A stretch of DNA of 64,000 bases from Myxococcota bacterium (GCA_023150805.1 JAKLKF010000020.1:1-64000); one strand, 5' to 3'; numbered from the stretch's first letter, positions 46,122-56,107 are shown. Notes: a model not told the origin generated them from the sequence alone. Made by a program: numbers and translations.

Positions 46122-46775
46122 CTACTCGCCGCGCAGCACGACGCAGGCGGCCTGGCCCGGAGGGGGGGCCGTCCCGGCGACGGGGTCCGCGACCGCGCAG
46201 ATCGCGGTCTGCTGGCCGCCGCTGAGCGCCAGGGCCCCGGCGACCACGCGGTTGCCGCAGGCCACCGGCGGCAGGGGCCAGGACCATTCATCACCCTGGC
46301 GCACGCCGACGCCCACCTGCTCGCCGGGCGGGCAGCTCACGCGCACCTGGATCCGGTCGCCGTCGCGGTAGGTCGCCGGGCGCTCGTGCACCTGCCCGTC
46401 GCGCTCGCGCGCCAGCTCCACCGCCAGCACGCCCCCCTTCCAGGCCACCTCGCCCGGCGGCAGGGGCCCGGGCGCCCGCAGCACCAGCACGGCGCCGGCC
46501 GCCAGGGCCAGCAGGGCGCCGCCGCCCACCGCCCACCAGCGCGCCGGCCCCCGCACGACCCCGCCCCGCGCGCCGCCGGCCGGCTCCACCTCCAGCGTCG
46601 GCAGGTCGGGCAGCGGCAGGTCGGGCAGCGGCCGGTCGTCCGCCGCGATCTCGTCGAGCAGGGTCCGGCACTCGGCGCAGGTCTCCAGGTGCCGCGCGAC
46701 GCCGTCCCGATCGGCCGGGGGCAGCTCGCCCAGGTGGTAGCGCTCCAGGCGCAGGTGGCTGACCGGGTGGCTCAC
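46122..46775 (-). CDS. Zinc-finger anti-sigma factor
   Basis: 217 aa. The N-terminal zf-HC2 motif HLETCAECRTLLDE (HxxxCxxC) is the sigma-binding anti-sigma fold, followed by a Pro-rich linker, a membrane span (ALLALAAGAVLVLRA) and a ~110-residue outside domain with three Cys. It should hold the ECF sigma factor just upstream at the membrane until an envelope signal arrives. Its GTG overlaps the sigma stop (GTGA). The outside domain is unrecognised. Confidence 0.8.
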   Translation of the reverse strand: MSHPVSHLRLERYHLGELPPADRDGVARHLETCAECRTLLDEIAADDRPLPDLPLPDLPTLEVEPAGGARGGVVRGPARWWAVGGGALLALAAGAVLVLRAPGPLPPGEVAWKGGVLAVELARERDGQVHERPATYRDGDRIQVRVSCPPGEQVGVGVRQGDEWSWPLPPVACGNRVVAGALALSGGQQTAICAVADPVAGTAPPPGQAACVVLRGE

Positions 46776-47233
46776 GGCGCCCCTCCCACCAGCCCGGCGG
46801 CCGCCTGCCGCACCTGCTCCAGGCGCTTTCCGACCGTCTTCCTGGACAGTCCACAGAGGCTGGCGATCTCCTCCTGGCTCATGCGATCGAGGAAGGCGTA
46901 GACGGCGATCTCGGCCGTCTGCTCCGGCAGCGAGGCGCACAGCCGGCGGACCAGCTCGGCGTCGATCACCCGCTCGTCGACCGCCCCCTGCCGCGGCACC
47001 AGGGCGTCGCCGTGGCGCGACAGCAGCTCGGCGCGACGGCGCCCGTCGCGGATCACGTTCAGGCTCCGGCGCGTGGCCGCCTGGTACAGGTAGGGCAGGT
47101 CCACGTCGGTGCGCCCCTTGCGGAGCAGGTCCAGGAACAGCGCCTGCACGACGTCCTCCGCGTCAGCACGGCTGCCCAGCATGCGCTCGCACTTGCGCAG
47201 CAGGGCGGGGCCGTAGCGGTGGTAGAGCTCCAC
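46772..47233 (-). CDS. ECF-type RNA polymerase sigma factor
   Basis: 153 aa, short for the family (about 170-200), so the true start may lie upstream of the GTG at 47233 or region 2 is trimmed. Region 2 shows 'GSRADAEDVVQALFLDLLRK' with 'LPYLYQAATRRSLNVIRD', and region 4 ends 'RMSQEEIASLCGLSRKTVGK'. It directs transcription of its regulon, probably including its own operon with the caspase-like gene. It is coupled to its anti-sigma factor by a GTGA overlap and lies 33 bp downstream of the Cys-rich gene. Confidence 0.82.
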   Translation of the reverse strand: MELYHRYGPALLRKCERMLGSRADAEDVVQALFLDLLRKGRTDVDLPYLYQAATRRSLNVIRDGRRRAELLSRHGDALVPRQGAVDERVIDAELVRRLCASLPEQTAEIAVYAFLDRMSQEEIASLCGLSRKTVGKRLEQVRQAAAGLVGGAP

Positions 47234-47266
47234 GCGGGTCCAGGGAGAGGGAGGGAGGCGGACCGA

Positions 47267-48382
47267 TCACAGGCAGGTGCCGTCGGCGACGGCGACTGTG
47301 ACACACTCCGCGCCGAGGTCCACCAGGGGGCAGTCGGAGTCCGACTGGCAGGGGCGACCGTCGGGGTCGCACACCTTGACCAGGCCGGTGCCCTGGCAGG
47401 TGCCGCTCGCGCAGTCCTCGTCGGCCAGGCAGCCCTCGCCGGCCAGCCGGCTGCCCACCGTCCCGGTGCAGGTGTAGGGCCGCAGCAGGCCCTGGGCGGG
47501 CGCCAGGACGTCCAGCGGCAGGTGGCGCTCGCAGGCGCCCCCGTCGGCGCAGGGGTCCTGGTCACCGCACTCCGCGCACTGCGAGGCCTCGCAGATGCCG
47601 CTGCCGCACTCGGCGTCGGACACGCAGACCTCTCCCAGCGCCTTCGCTCCGGACTCCACGCAGTCCCGGTGGCCGTAGACCAGGTCGCTCCAGTCCAGGC
47701 CGCAGGCCAGCCCCGTGCCGCAGTCGGCGTCGTCGCCGCAGGCGGCGCAGGTCTGTGCCTCCAGGGTCGCGGTGCTGCCGGGGTAGGGGATCTGCTCGCA
47801 GTACCCGCCGCCGCAGGCATCGGCCGTGTCACACTCGACCCCCTCGGGCAGGTCGTGCAGCACCACCGGCTCCCCGCTGCACAGGCCGTCGTCGACCCCC
47901 AGCGCCCGCACCTGGGCGATCACGGCCCGGGCGTCGCCGCGCTTGACGATGCGGAAGCGGATCCCCTCGAACCACACGGGCGTGCGCACCTTGTAGCTGG
48001 TGGCCGACCAGTCCTCGGCCGAGATGGGGCTCTGCCAGTCGACGACCCCGTCGTCCAGGAAGTCGAGCTGCAGCTCCAGCTCCGCGCCCAGGTCGGCGTC
48101 CGCCAGCAGCGAGAACTCGACGCAGGCCGCCTCGTCGGGGCCGGCGGGCGCGTACTGCGAGAGGGCGACGTACTCGCCCCGCAGCTCGGCGCCGCTGTCC
48201 AGCTCGTGCCAGGTCGGCACCTGGATCACCTCGCCCGCCTCGACCACCCAGCCGCACAGCTCGTCGCCGCACCACAGGTCGAAGCTGGCGTTGAGCAGCA
48301 GGTCGTTGGTGATGCAGGAGTCGGCGCCCCCCAGCACGGGGGCCGACAGCGCCAGGGCCAGCAGGATGTGACGCTTGTCCAT
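47267..48382 (-). CDS. Secreted Cys-rich protein, function unknown
   Basis: 371 aa with about 35 Cys. The signal peptide is MDKRHILLALALSAPVLGG. Residues ~25-180 form a jelly-roll-like domain ('LLLNASFDLWCGDELCGWVV') that looks like a carbohydrate-binding module. The C-terminal ~190 residues repeat 'CxxDxxCGxGxC' knots, for example 'GEVCVSDAECGSGICEASQC' and 'CLADEDCASGTC', the disulfide-rich 'Dickkopf-like' pattern frequent in myxobacterial surface proteins. Its start overlaps the stop of the caspase gene (TGATG). It is likely to be part of the same surface apparatus. Confidence 0.65.
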   Translation of the reverse strand: MDKRHILLALALSAPVLGGADSCITNDLLLNASFDLWCGDELCGWVVEAGEVIQVPTWHELDSGAELRGEYVALSQYAPAGPDEAACVEFSLLADADLGAELELQLDFLDDGVVDWQSPISAEDWSATSYKVRTPVWFEGIRFRIVKRGDARAVIAQVRALGVDDGLCSGEPVVLHDLPEGVECDTADACGGGYCEQIPYPGSTATLEAQTCAACGDDADCGTGLACGLDWSDLVYGHRDCVESGAKALGEVCVSDAECGSGICEASQCAECGDQDPCADGGACERHLPLDVLAPAQGLLRPYTCTGTVGSRLAGEGCLADEDCASGTCQGTGLVKVCDPDGRPCQSDSDCPLVDLGAECVTVAVADGTCL

Positions 48383-50091
48383 CAGAAGCCTCCGCGGATG
48401 CCGAGCTGGTGGACGATCCCGCCCGAGTCGTGGCGGTCCCCCAGCAGGTTGTGGATGATCGGGGCGTAGACCAGCTCGCTCTGCCAGAACAGGCCGAAGC
48501 CGCGGAAGTCGCCGAACCGGGGCATGAACTGCAGGCCCAGGCCGCCGGCCACGACCGGGCCGAACTGCTTCTGCACCTCCGTCTCCTCCTGGGTGGTGAA
48601 GCGGGTCGTCCCCCAGCCCAGGCCCCCGCCCGCCTGCGCGTAGGGCACCAGCCACTCCTGGACCAGCGGGAGCTGCAGCCGACCGTACACCCCCGAGCGC
48701 CAGCCGCTCCACCGGAAGGTGTACTCGTCGTCCTCCTGGTCGCCGGCCACGCCGTAGACCTCGCGGGCCCGGCGGTCGTTGTCCAGCGAGCCCAGGCCCC
48801 CGACCACGGTGAGGTGGCGGGTGACGCCGAAGGCCAGGCCCAGGGTGTAGACGGTGTCGACGTCGCCGGCGTCCTCGGCCTCCCCGAAGCCGAAGTCGAC
48901 CAGGCGCTGCTGGTAGGGGTCGTCGTGGGTGTTGTTGGCGCCGACGCTGTGCTCCATGAAGAAGGTCTCGACCCGGGCGGCGGGCCCGCCCTCGCCGCGG
49001 GTGGCGACCTGCTCGACCTTCACCCGGCTGCACCCGACGGTCGGCAGCTCGGACACCCCCGTGGACAGTCGCACGGTGCACGACTCGGCCTTGTCGCCCT
49101 GGCGGACCAGGGCCTCGTACTCGCCGGGCACCAGGGCCAGCTCGAAGGGCCGGCCGGCGGCCTTGTGGATCTCGGCCACCACGCGCTCCTGGGGCTGCCG
49201 CACGACCAGCACCTCGGCCTGCAGCTCGGTCGGCAGGCGCAGGCGGGCGGTGGCGGCCTGGGGCCGGGTGAGCACCAGGGCGCCCTGGCCGCGAAGGTCT
49301 GTCTCCAATGTGACATGCTGGGCGCCGACCTGGGTGGCGGCGGTGGTGACCAGGGTGCGATGGTAGGCGTAGGCGTAGGCCTCGTCCAGGGTGATGGCGC
49401 CGTCACTGTCCTCGTCGGCGGCGCCCCGCAGGCCGGCCTGGAGGTGGTGGCTGAACACGCCGGCTCCCAGGCTCTCGGACTCCTGGGACAGCTCGGTGTC
49501 GCTGCTGCTGGCGATGACGGCGAAGCCCTCGGTGGACAGTCCCGCCACGCTGCTGGTGGAGAAGTCGGCGGCAGGGGCCACGCCCTTGGCCTCGGTCACG
49601 GCACCGGACTGGCAGGCGTCCAGCACGGCCAGGGTGACCGTGGCGTCCAGCCCCTCCAGGCGACTGCGCAGGTCGGAGAGCGGCACCACCTCGTCGCCCA
49701 GGTCCAGGCCCTGGGCCCGGGCGTGGCCCGAGTAGTAGAAGACGAAGGTGGTGCGCCGGCCGGCGTCGGCCTCGGCGGCCAGCACCTCGCCGAAGCCGTC
49801 GAGGGCGTGCAGCAGCGCCTCGGCGTCGGGGTTGGCCAGGGTCACCAGGTGGGCGGCGTCCAGGCCGCCGGCGTGGGTCAGCACCTCGGCCATCGCGGCG
49901 GCGTCCTGGTCGGCGAAGCGCAGGGCGCGCTGGCCGGGGCCGGGGCGGTTGGAGCCCACGACCAGGGCGTAGGTGGCGCCCGGGCTGGGGGCGTCGACAG
50001 CGGCCGCAGCAGCCTCGGCGGCGGCGGCGGGTGGGGAGAGGGCCAGCAGGGCCAGCGAGGCGGGCGGCAGCAGCCTGGGCGTGGGGGGCAT
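48382..50091 (-). CDS. Caspase-family protease fused to an outer-membrane beta-barrel
   Basis: 569 aa. After a signal peptide (residues 1-25) comes a peptidase C14 (caspase/metacaspase) domain with the catalytic His in FVFYYSGHA (His 123) and Cys in LAVLDACQSG (Cys 160). An EF-hand-like calcium loop, DEDSDGAITLDEA, follows at about residue 245, then a PEGA-like beta domain (~285-385), and a C-terminal ~170-residue stretch of amphipathic strands ending in Phe ('GGIVHQLGIRGGF'), typical of an outer-membrane barrel. So the protease is on a cell-surface or periplasmic face. It starts the operon with the Cys-rich protein, sigma and anti-sigma factors. Domain order is read from motifs. Confidence 0.72.
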   Translation of the reverse strand: MPPTPRLLPPASLALLALSPPAAAAEAAAAAVDAPSPGATYALVVGSNRPGPGQRALRFADQDAAAMAEVLTHAGGLDAAHLVTLANPDAEALLHALDGFGEVLAAEADAGRRTTFVFYYSGHARAQGLDLGDEVVPLSDLRSRLEGLDATVTLAVLDACQSGAVTEAKGVAPAADFSTSSVAGLSTEGFAVIASSSDTELSQESESLGAGVFSHHLQAGLRGAADEDSDGAITLDEAYAYAYHRTLVTTAATQVGAQHVTLETDLRGQGALVLTRPQAATARLRLPTELQAEVLVVRQPQERVVAEIHKAAGRPFELALVPGEYEALVRQGDKAESCTVRLSTGVSELPTVGCSRVKVEQVATRGEGGPAARVETFFMEHSVGANNTHDDPYQQRLVDFGFGEAEDAGDVDTVYTLGLAFGVTRHLTVVGGLGSLDNDRRAREVYGVAGDQEDDEYTFRWSGWRSGVYGRLQLPLVQEWLVPYAQAGGGLGWGTTRFTTQEETEVQKQFGPVVAGGLGLQFMPRFGDFRGFGLFWQSELVYAPIIHNLLGDRHDSGGIVHQLGIRGGF

Positions 50092-50201
50092 CGGGGTCTC
50101 CTCGGCGGGGTCTCGCCAGGTACACACCCCAGGCACGAGAACGGGGAAGGGGGGAGCGAGGGACTCTCACCCGCCCGGGACGGCGCGGCGCGCGGCCGCG
50201 C

Positions 50202-52088
50202 TCAGCCCCCCCAGGGCGCGCGCAGGTGGTGGGCCCGCGGGTCGTCGGCGGGGATGTGCGGGCGGGGCCCGGGCGAGAGCGGCACCGAGACGAGGTCGGG
50301 GGCGGGGGGGGTGTCCTGGCAGGGCGAGGGCGCGCCCCAGGGCGCGTAGATGACGGTGCGCGCGTCCTGGTAGACCGGCGAGCCCAACAGCCGCTGCAGG
50401 GCCCGGTCGCGGCGGGGGTGGTCCGCCAGCTCGTCGCGGCGCAGCACGACGTAGGTGACCCCCAGCGCGCGGATGCGCTCGCCTGCGGCCTGCGTCGGCC
50501 GGTCCAGCGGGCCCCGGGCCTCGACCCCGTGGCTGGTCAGGTGCACCAGCCGGGCCAGCCAGCCGTTGTGCTCCAGCAGCGCCAGGGTCTGGGCCGGGAC
50601 CAGGCTGTCGTTGCGCTCGGCCATGCCGCCCAGCAGGGGGCGGCCGTGTGCGGACTGCCAGGCCAGCCCGCGCTGGCTGCCGCCCCACGGCAGCTCCAGC
50701 ACGGCGCCCTGGGGGCCGGTCGCCAGGCAGCGGTGCCCCGCGGGGGGGGTGGGATCCCAGGTGGGCAGGGGCAGCAGGCGGTCGGCGCGCCCCTGCGCCA
50801 GCCAGGCGCCGACCAGGGCGACGGCGAGCAGGCGGCCGGGCAGGGGGCCCCAGGCGCGGGCGCGGGCGAGCAGCAGGGCCAGGGCGACGGCGGCGGGCAC
50901 GCTGGCGACCAGCAGCGCGCGCCCGGGCCACCACAGGCGGCGGGCGAAGGGCAGCAGCTCCAGCAGGGCCATGCTCGGCAGGCCCGGCAGGCCCAGGGGG
51001 CCGACGGCCAGGGTGGGGCCGACGGCCAGCAGGCCGACGGGCAGCAGCATCGCGAGCAGGGCCCGGCGCGGCCCGCGGCCGGCGACGGCCAGGCCGGCCA
51101 GCAGGGCCAGCAGCAGCGGCAGCGGGGTGGGGTGGGCCGCGGGCGCGAAGACGACCCCGCCGCGGGGGTGGTTGGCCAGGAAGCCGACCGCGCCCAGCAG
51201 CGGCTGCCAGGTCCAGAGGTCGACGGCCTGCCCCTCGGCGGTGCGCAGGGGCTGGGCGGCCAGGCTCCAGGCGCCGGTGTCGAGCAGGCCGGGGACCTCG
51301 CCGGCGCCCACGCCCAGGACCAGGGGCACGACGGCGGGGGCCACCGCCAGCAGGGCGACGGCGGCGGCCAGGGCGTGGCGGAGCAGGACGGCGCGGCGCT
51401 GCCCGGGGGGCGCGGCGGCCACCGCGGCCAGGCCGGCGCCCAGCGCCAGGATGCCGGCGAAGAAGCCGTGGAACCAGTACTGGTAGCCGGTGAGCGCCAG
51501 CAGCAGGCCGGCGGCCAGGGGCGCCCCCAGGCCGGGCCGGCGGGCCGTGCACCACAGGGCCTCGACCAGCAGGATCGGGAAGAGCAGGATCGCCTGGGTG
51601 GGCCGCCCCTCGCCCAGCTCCAGCAGGGCCAGCGGCGAGAAGGCGAGCAGCGGGGCCACCACCTCGACCGCCAGCGGCGCCGAGGTCACGCGGCGCAGCA
51701 GCCGCCGGGCGGCCAGCCAGGTCGCCAGCAGGCCCAGGACCCACAGCAGGTTGGCGCCGAGCACCGGGCCGAGGACGCGGCGCAGCGGGACGGCCAGCAG
51801 CGCGTCGAGCAGGTTGCTGCCGGTGTGCAGGTGCAGGTCCTTGCCCCAGGGCCAGAACATCCGGTCGGTGTGGTGCAGCGGCAGGTCGCGGGCCAGCGCG
51901 TCGTCGACCATGTCGTAGAACCAGGCCGTGCCGTGCGCGTCGACCAGGTCGGCCCCCAAGAGCTGCCGCGAGAGCAGGGGCAGGGTGGGACCCACGGCGG
52001 CGGCAACCACGACCAGGGCCAGGGCCAGGCCGAGCAGGCGGTCGGTGCGGCGGGGGCGCGGGGGCGAGCGCAGCGGAGGCGGGGACAT
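50202..52088 (-). CDS. Polytopic membrane protein, GT-C glycosyltransferase-like
   Basis: 628 aa with about 12 hydrophobic helices and a soluble C-terminal ~160 residues. Between the first two helices is the loop 'GTAWFYDMVDDALARDLPLH', with Asp residues where GT-C enzymes place their metal or acceptor base, and 'FWPWGKDLHLHTGSNLLD' follows. The pattern resembles DUF2079/YfhO-type and other lipid-linked sugar transferases. The family is uncertain. It stands alone, divergent from aspS with 89 bp between the starts. Confidence 0.6.
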   Translation of the reverse strand: MSPPPLRSPPRPRRTDRLLGLALALVVVAAAVGPTLPLLSRQLLGADLVDAHGTAWFYDMVDDALARDLPLHHTDRMFWPWGKDLHLHTGSNLLDALLAVPLRRVLGPVLGANLLWVLGLLATWLAARRLLRRVTSAPLAVEVVAPLLAFSPLALLELGEGRPTQAILLFPILLVEALWCTARRPGLGAPLAAGLLLALTGYQYWFHGFFAGILALGAGLAAVAAAPPGQRRAVLLRHALAAAVALLAVAPAVVPLVLGVGAGEVPGLLDTGAWSLAAQPLRTAEGQAVDLWTWQPLLGAVGFLANHPRGGVVFAPAAHPTPLPLLLALLAGLAVAGRGPRRALLAMLLPVGLLAVGPTLAVGPLGLPGLPSMALLELLPFARRLWWPGRALLVASVPAAVALALLLARARAWGPLPGRLLAVALVGAWLAQGRADRLLPLPTWDPTPPAGHRCLATGPQGAVLELPWGGSQRGLAWQSAHGRPLLGGMAERNDSLVPAQTLALLEHNGWLARLVHLTSHGVEARGPLDRPTQAAGERIRALGVTYVVLRRDELADHPRRDRALQRLLGSPVYQDARTVIYAPWGAPSPCQDTPPAPDLVSVPLSPGPRPHIPADDPRAHHLRAPWGG

Positions 52089-52177
52089 CGGCGGGCAGGG
52101 TAGCGCGTCCGGTCCCCGCTTCCCCGCGCCGGCCGAAGGGATTAGGTGCGCGCCCCCTCCTGCCCGGGACGGCCCCC

Positions 52178-54031
52178 ATGAAGCCCAACCACTACCGCAG
52201 CCACACCTGCGGGGCCCTGCGCGAGTCCGACGTCGGCGCCACCGTGCGCCTCTCCGGCTGGGTGGCCCGCCAGCGCAACCTCGGCGCCATCCTGTTCTTC
52301 GACCTGCGCGACAAGTGGGGCCGCACCCAGTGCGTCGTGCCCGAGGGCAGCCCGCTCTACGCGCAGATGGCCGAGATCAAGCGCGAGAGCACGGTGCGCG
52401 TGGTCGGCAGGGTCGCCCTGCGCGAGAACCCCAACGCCGAGCTGCCGACCGGGCAGGTCGAGGTGCTGGTCGACCAGGTGGAGCTGCTGGGCGCCTGCGA
52501 GAACCTGCCCTTCCAGGTGGTGGACGACCCCAACACCAGCGAGGCGACCCGCCTGAAGTACCGCTACCTGGACCTGCGCCGGGACAAGATGCAGCGGGCG
52601 CTCAAGCTGCGGGCCGACGTGATCTTCAGCCTGCGCCGCCGCATGGTGGAGCAGGGCTTCACCGAGTACCAGACGCCCATCCTGACGGCCTCCTCGCCCG
52701 AGGGGGCGCGCGACTACCTCGTGCCCAGCCGGCGCTACCCGGGCCAGTTCTACGCCCTGCCGCAGGCGCCGCAGATCTTCAAGCAGCTCCTGATGGTCGG
52801 CGGCCAGGAGCGCTACTTCCAGATCGCCCCCTGCTTCCGGGACGAGGACGCCCGCGCCGACCGCTCGCCCGGCGAGTTCTACCAGCTCGACATGGAGATG
52901 AGCTTCGTCGAGCAGGACGACGTCTTCGCCGCCATCGAGCCCGTGCTCGAGGGCGTCTTCCGCGAGTTCTCGGACTGGAAGGTCACCCCCGCGCCCTTCC
53001 CGCGCATCGCCTACCGCGACGCGATGCTGCGCTACGGCAGCGACAAGCCCGACCTGCGCAACCCGCTGCAGATCGCCGACGTGACCGCGCAGTTCGTGGG
53101 CTCGGGCTTCGGCGTCTTCGAGGGGCTCATCGCCAATGGCGCGGTCGTGCGCGCCGTGCCGGTCCCCGGCAGCTTCGACCGGTCGCGCCGCTTCTGGACC
53201 GACCTGGAGGACTTCGTCAAGGGCGCGGGCGCCGGCGGCATGGCCTGGCTGGCGCTGCCGCCGCCGGGCGAGGACAAGGCCAAGGGCAGCGTCGCCCGCT
53301 TCTTCGAGGGCGAGCGCCTGGCCGCGCTGAAGGCCGCCCTGGGCCTGGCCGAGGGCGACGGCGCCTGCTTCCTGTGCGGGCCCGAGGAGAAGACGGCCAA
53401 GCAGGCGGGCCTGCTGCGCGACCAGGTCGGCCGCCAGCTCGGGCTGCTGGCCGAGGGCGAGTACCGCTTCTGCTGGATCGTCGACTACCCCTTCTTCGAG
53501 CGCAACGAGGACACGGGCCAGGTCGAGTTCAGCCACAACCCTTTCTCCATGCCCCAGGGCGGGCTGCAGGCGCTCGACGAGAAGGACCCGCTGGACATCC
53601 TGGCCTACCAGTACGACATCGTGGTCAACGGCGTCGAGCTGTCCAGCGGCGCCATCCGCAACCACCGCCCCGACGTGATGAAGCGGGCCTTCGAGATCGC
53701 CGGCTACAGCGCCGAGGACGTCGAGCAGCGCTTCTCCGGCCTGTGGAACGCGTTCCACTTCGGCCCGCCGCCCCACGGCGGCCTGGCGCCGGGCGTGGAC
53801 CGGATGGTGATGCTGCTGGCCAACGAGAAGGACATCCGCGAGATCATCGCCTTCCCGATGAACCAGCAGGCCCAGGACCTGATGATGGGCGCGCCGGCCA
53901 CCGTGCGGCCGCAGCAGCTCCAGGAGCTGCACCTGGCCGTGGTGTGGCCCAAGGGCATGGGCCCGGCGACTGCCCCGATGGCCGAGGCGGCGACGTCGGA
54001 GGACGGGCTGGACGCGGAGGAGGGACGCTGA
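52178..54031 (+). CDS. aspS: Aspartyl-tRNA synthetase
   Basis: 617 aa. An N-terminal OB fold ('SGWVARQRNLGAILFFDLRD') binds the anticodon. The class II core has motif 2 'FRDEDARADRSPGEFYQLDM', the aspartate site 'LPQAPQIFKQLLM', the GAD insert at ~290-425, and motif 3 in 'HGGLAPGVDRMVMLLA'. It charges tRNA-Asp. The segments 'RSPGEFYQLDMEMSFV' and 'EFSHNPFSMP' differ from the E. coli type and recall the form I know from Alphaproteobacteria. The 'RQRNLG' loop with Leu is more like tRNA-Asp-specific than like non-discriminating enzymes. It starts at ATG 52178. Confidence 0.95.
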   Translation: MKPNHYRSHTCGALRESDVGATVRLSGWVARQRNLGAILFFDLRDKWGRTQCVVPEGSPLYAQMAEIKRESTVRVVGRVALRENPNAELPTGQVEVLVDQVELLGACENLPFQVVDDPNTSEATRLKYRYLDLRRDKMQRALKLRADVIFSLRRRMVEQGFTEYQTPILTASSPEGARDYLVPSRRYPGQFYALPQAPQIFKQLLMVGGQERYFQIAPCFRDEDARADRSPGEFYQLDMEMSFVEQDDVFAAIEPVLEGVFREFSDWKVTPAPFPRIAYRDAMLRYGSDKPDLRNPLQIADVTAQFVGSGFGVFEGLIANGAVVRAVPVPGSFDRSRRFWTDLEDFVKGAGAGGMAWLALPPPGEDKAKGSVARFFEGERLAALKAALGLAEGDGACFLCGPEEKTAKQAGLLRDQVGRQLGLLAEGEYRFCWIVDYPFFERNEDTGQVEFSHNPFSMPQGGLQALDEKDPLDILAYQYDIVVNGVELSSGAIRNHRPDVMKRAFEIAGYSAEDVEQRFSGLWNAFHFGPPPHGGLAPGVDRMVMLLANEKDIREIIAFPMNQQAQDLMMGAPATVRPQQLQELHLAVVWPKGMGPATAPMAEAATSEDGLDAEEGR

Positions 54032-54061
54032 CCCTGGGCGGCGACGGATTGTTGCCAGCCA

Positions 54062-54074
54062 GGTGATTATCACC
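54062..54074. promoter_or_regulatory. Palindrome GGTGATTATCACC, operator candidate
   Basis: A perfect 6-bp arm palindrome around a central T, AT-rich in the middle in very GC-rich DNA, lies 40 bp before the start of the dioxygenase gene. Repressors of the MarR/ArsR/GntR classes bind sites of this size. The regulator is unknown. Confidence 0.4.
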
Positions 54075-54114
54075 GCCGGCGGCGGGCTTAGGCTGCTTGC
54101 ACCCTGGAGGTGCG

Positions 54115-54912
<798 letters not shown>

Positions 54913-54927
54913 AGGGCGCGGGCCGCC

Positions 54928-56034
54928 TCAGGAGGCCATCTCCACGATGTCGGCCATCGTCACGACCTTGTAGTTGGTGGCGGCGAACTCCACCATGTTC
55001 TCGTAGGCCTGGAGGATGCGGGTCTGCTCCTCGTCGCTGCGGCGGGAGCTGGGGTCCTCGGCGTCCAGGTTGTAGGGCGGCGTGCGGGGGTTCTCCTTCT
55101 CCTTGTCCTTCCAGAAGGTGTAGAGCCACGGATCGGAGCCGTCCCGCTGCACGTTGTTCTCGTGGATCAGGCAGACCACGAAGGGCGCGCGCTTGCCCTG
55201 CCAGTTCATCACCCGCTGCTCCAGGCGCTTGTGGGGCTTGCCGTCCGCCGCCGGGTAGCCGCTGGAGTAGCGGTTCCACCACAGGGTCTCGCTGGACTCG
55301 CCGCTGGCCTTCCACTTGTCGATCACGATCTCGGAGGGCCGCGCCAGCAGGCCGTACTGGTACTGGTAGGGGGCCGAGCCCAGCGACTTCTCGCCGTGGT
55401 ACCAGACCACGCCCTTGGCGCCCTGGGACTTGTAGTACTCGCAGGCTGCCTGCTTGATCGTCGACTCCTCGCTGGGCATCGCCACGCAGGCCGGCGCCTT
55501 GCCCAGCGCCTCCTTCACCAGCTTGAAGCCACCCGAGGACTTGGAGCTGAACTCGCCCGTCGACATGTCGAGCGCCTGGGTCTCGGCCTGCTCGATCAAG
55601 CCGGGCAGCTCCGAGGACTTCGCGCCGGTGAACCGGCTGTCGAAGCCGTTGAACAGCGGGTGGGGCGGCCGCTGGTGGTAGCAGATGCCCTGGGTCTTGA
55701 GCTTGGTGATGGCGTCGGTCCGGCTGGCCTTGTAGAGCGCGGCCATGTTGCCGGTCAGGTAGAAGTCGCCCTTCACCCCGTACTTGTTGAAGATGTTGAC
55801 CAGCTTGATGACCGTGTCGGCGCTGCCGTCCAGGTAGCGGAAGTTCTGGACGTTGATCACGAAGTTCACGTAGGCCTTCACGGCCCCCGAGGGGCCGCCG
55901 CTGCCCGGGGTCGCCCCCGCCAGCGCCGGCGGCACGAACAGGCGATGCATGACGGGGGTGGCCGCCGCCGCGGCGGCGCCGATGGCCAGGCCGCGAAGGA
56001 GGTCGCGGCGGGTCGTTCCGTGCTCGTCCGACAT
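54928..56034 (-). CDS. Tat-exported protein with NodB-like (deacetylase) fold
   Basis: 368 aa. The N-terminus has a twin-arginine signal, TTRRDLLRGLAIG, then an Ala-rich core. The mature part has the opening of a polysaccharide deacetylase-like barrel, 'AYVNFVINVQNFRYLDGSAD' and 'NKYGVKGDFYLTGNMAALYK', where the usual Asp-Asp metal motif is missing ('FVINVQNF'). So deacetylase activity is doubtful and the fold may serve a binding role. Later pieces include 'VVWYHGEKSLGSAP' and 'VVCLIHENNVQRDG'. It is divergent from two sulfatases, which suggests a role in breaking sulfated or acetylated glycans. Confidence 0.55.
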   Translation of the reverse strand: MSDEHGTTRRDLLRGLAIGAAAAAATPVMHRLFVPPALAGATPGSGGPSGAVKAYVNFVINVQNFRYLDGSADTVIKLVNIFNKYGVKGDFYLTGNMAALYKASRTDAITKLKTQGICYHQRPPHPLFNGFDSRFTGAKSSELPGLIEQAETQALDMSTGEFSSKSSGGFKLVKEALGKAPACVAMPSEESTIKQAACEYYKSQGAKGVVWYHGEKSLGSAPYQYQYGLLARPSEIVIDKWKASGESSETLWWNRYSSGYPAADGKPHKRLEQRVMNWQGKRAPFVVCLIHENNVQRDGSDPWLYTFWKDKEKENPRTPPYNLDAEDPSSRRSDEEQTRILQAYENMVEFAATNYKVVTMADIVEMAS

Positions 56035-56107
56035 GGTGATTCGCTCCTTGTCCGATGCCGAAGGTCAGGGTCTCCCGAGGCCGGGACCGCGGGACGACCC
56101 GAGTCAC

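Noticed and set aside
54928-56034. Active polysaccharide deacetylase
   Set aside because: The Asp-Asp metal motif of NodB domains is not visible, so only the fold is suggested.
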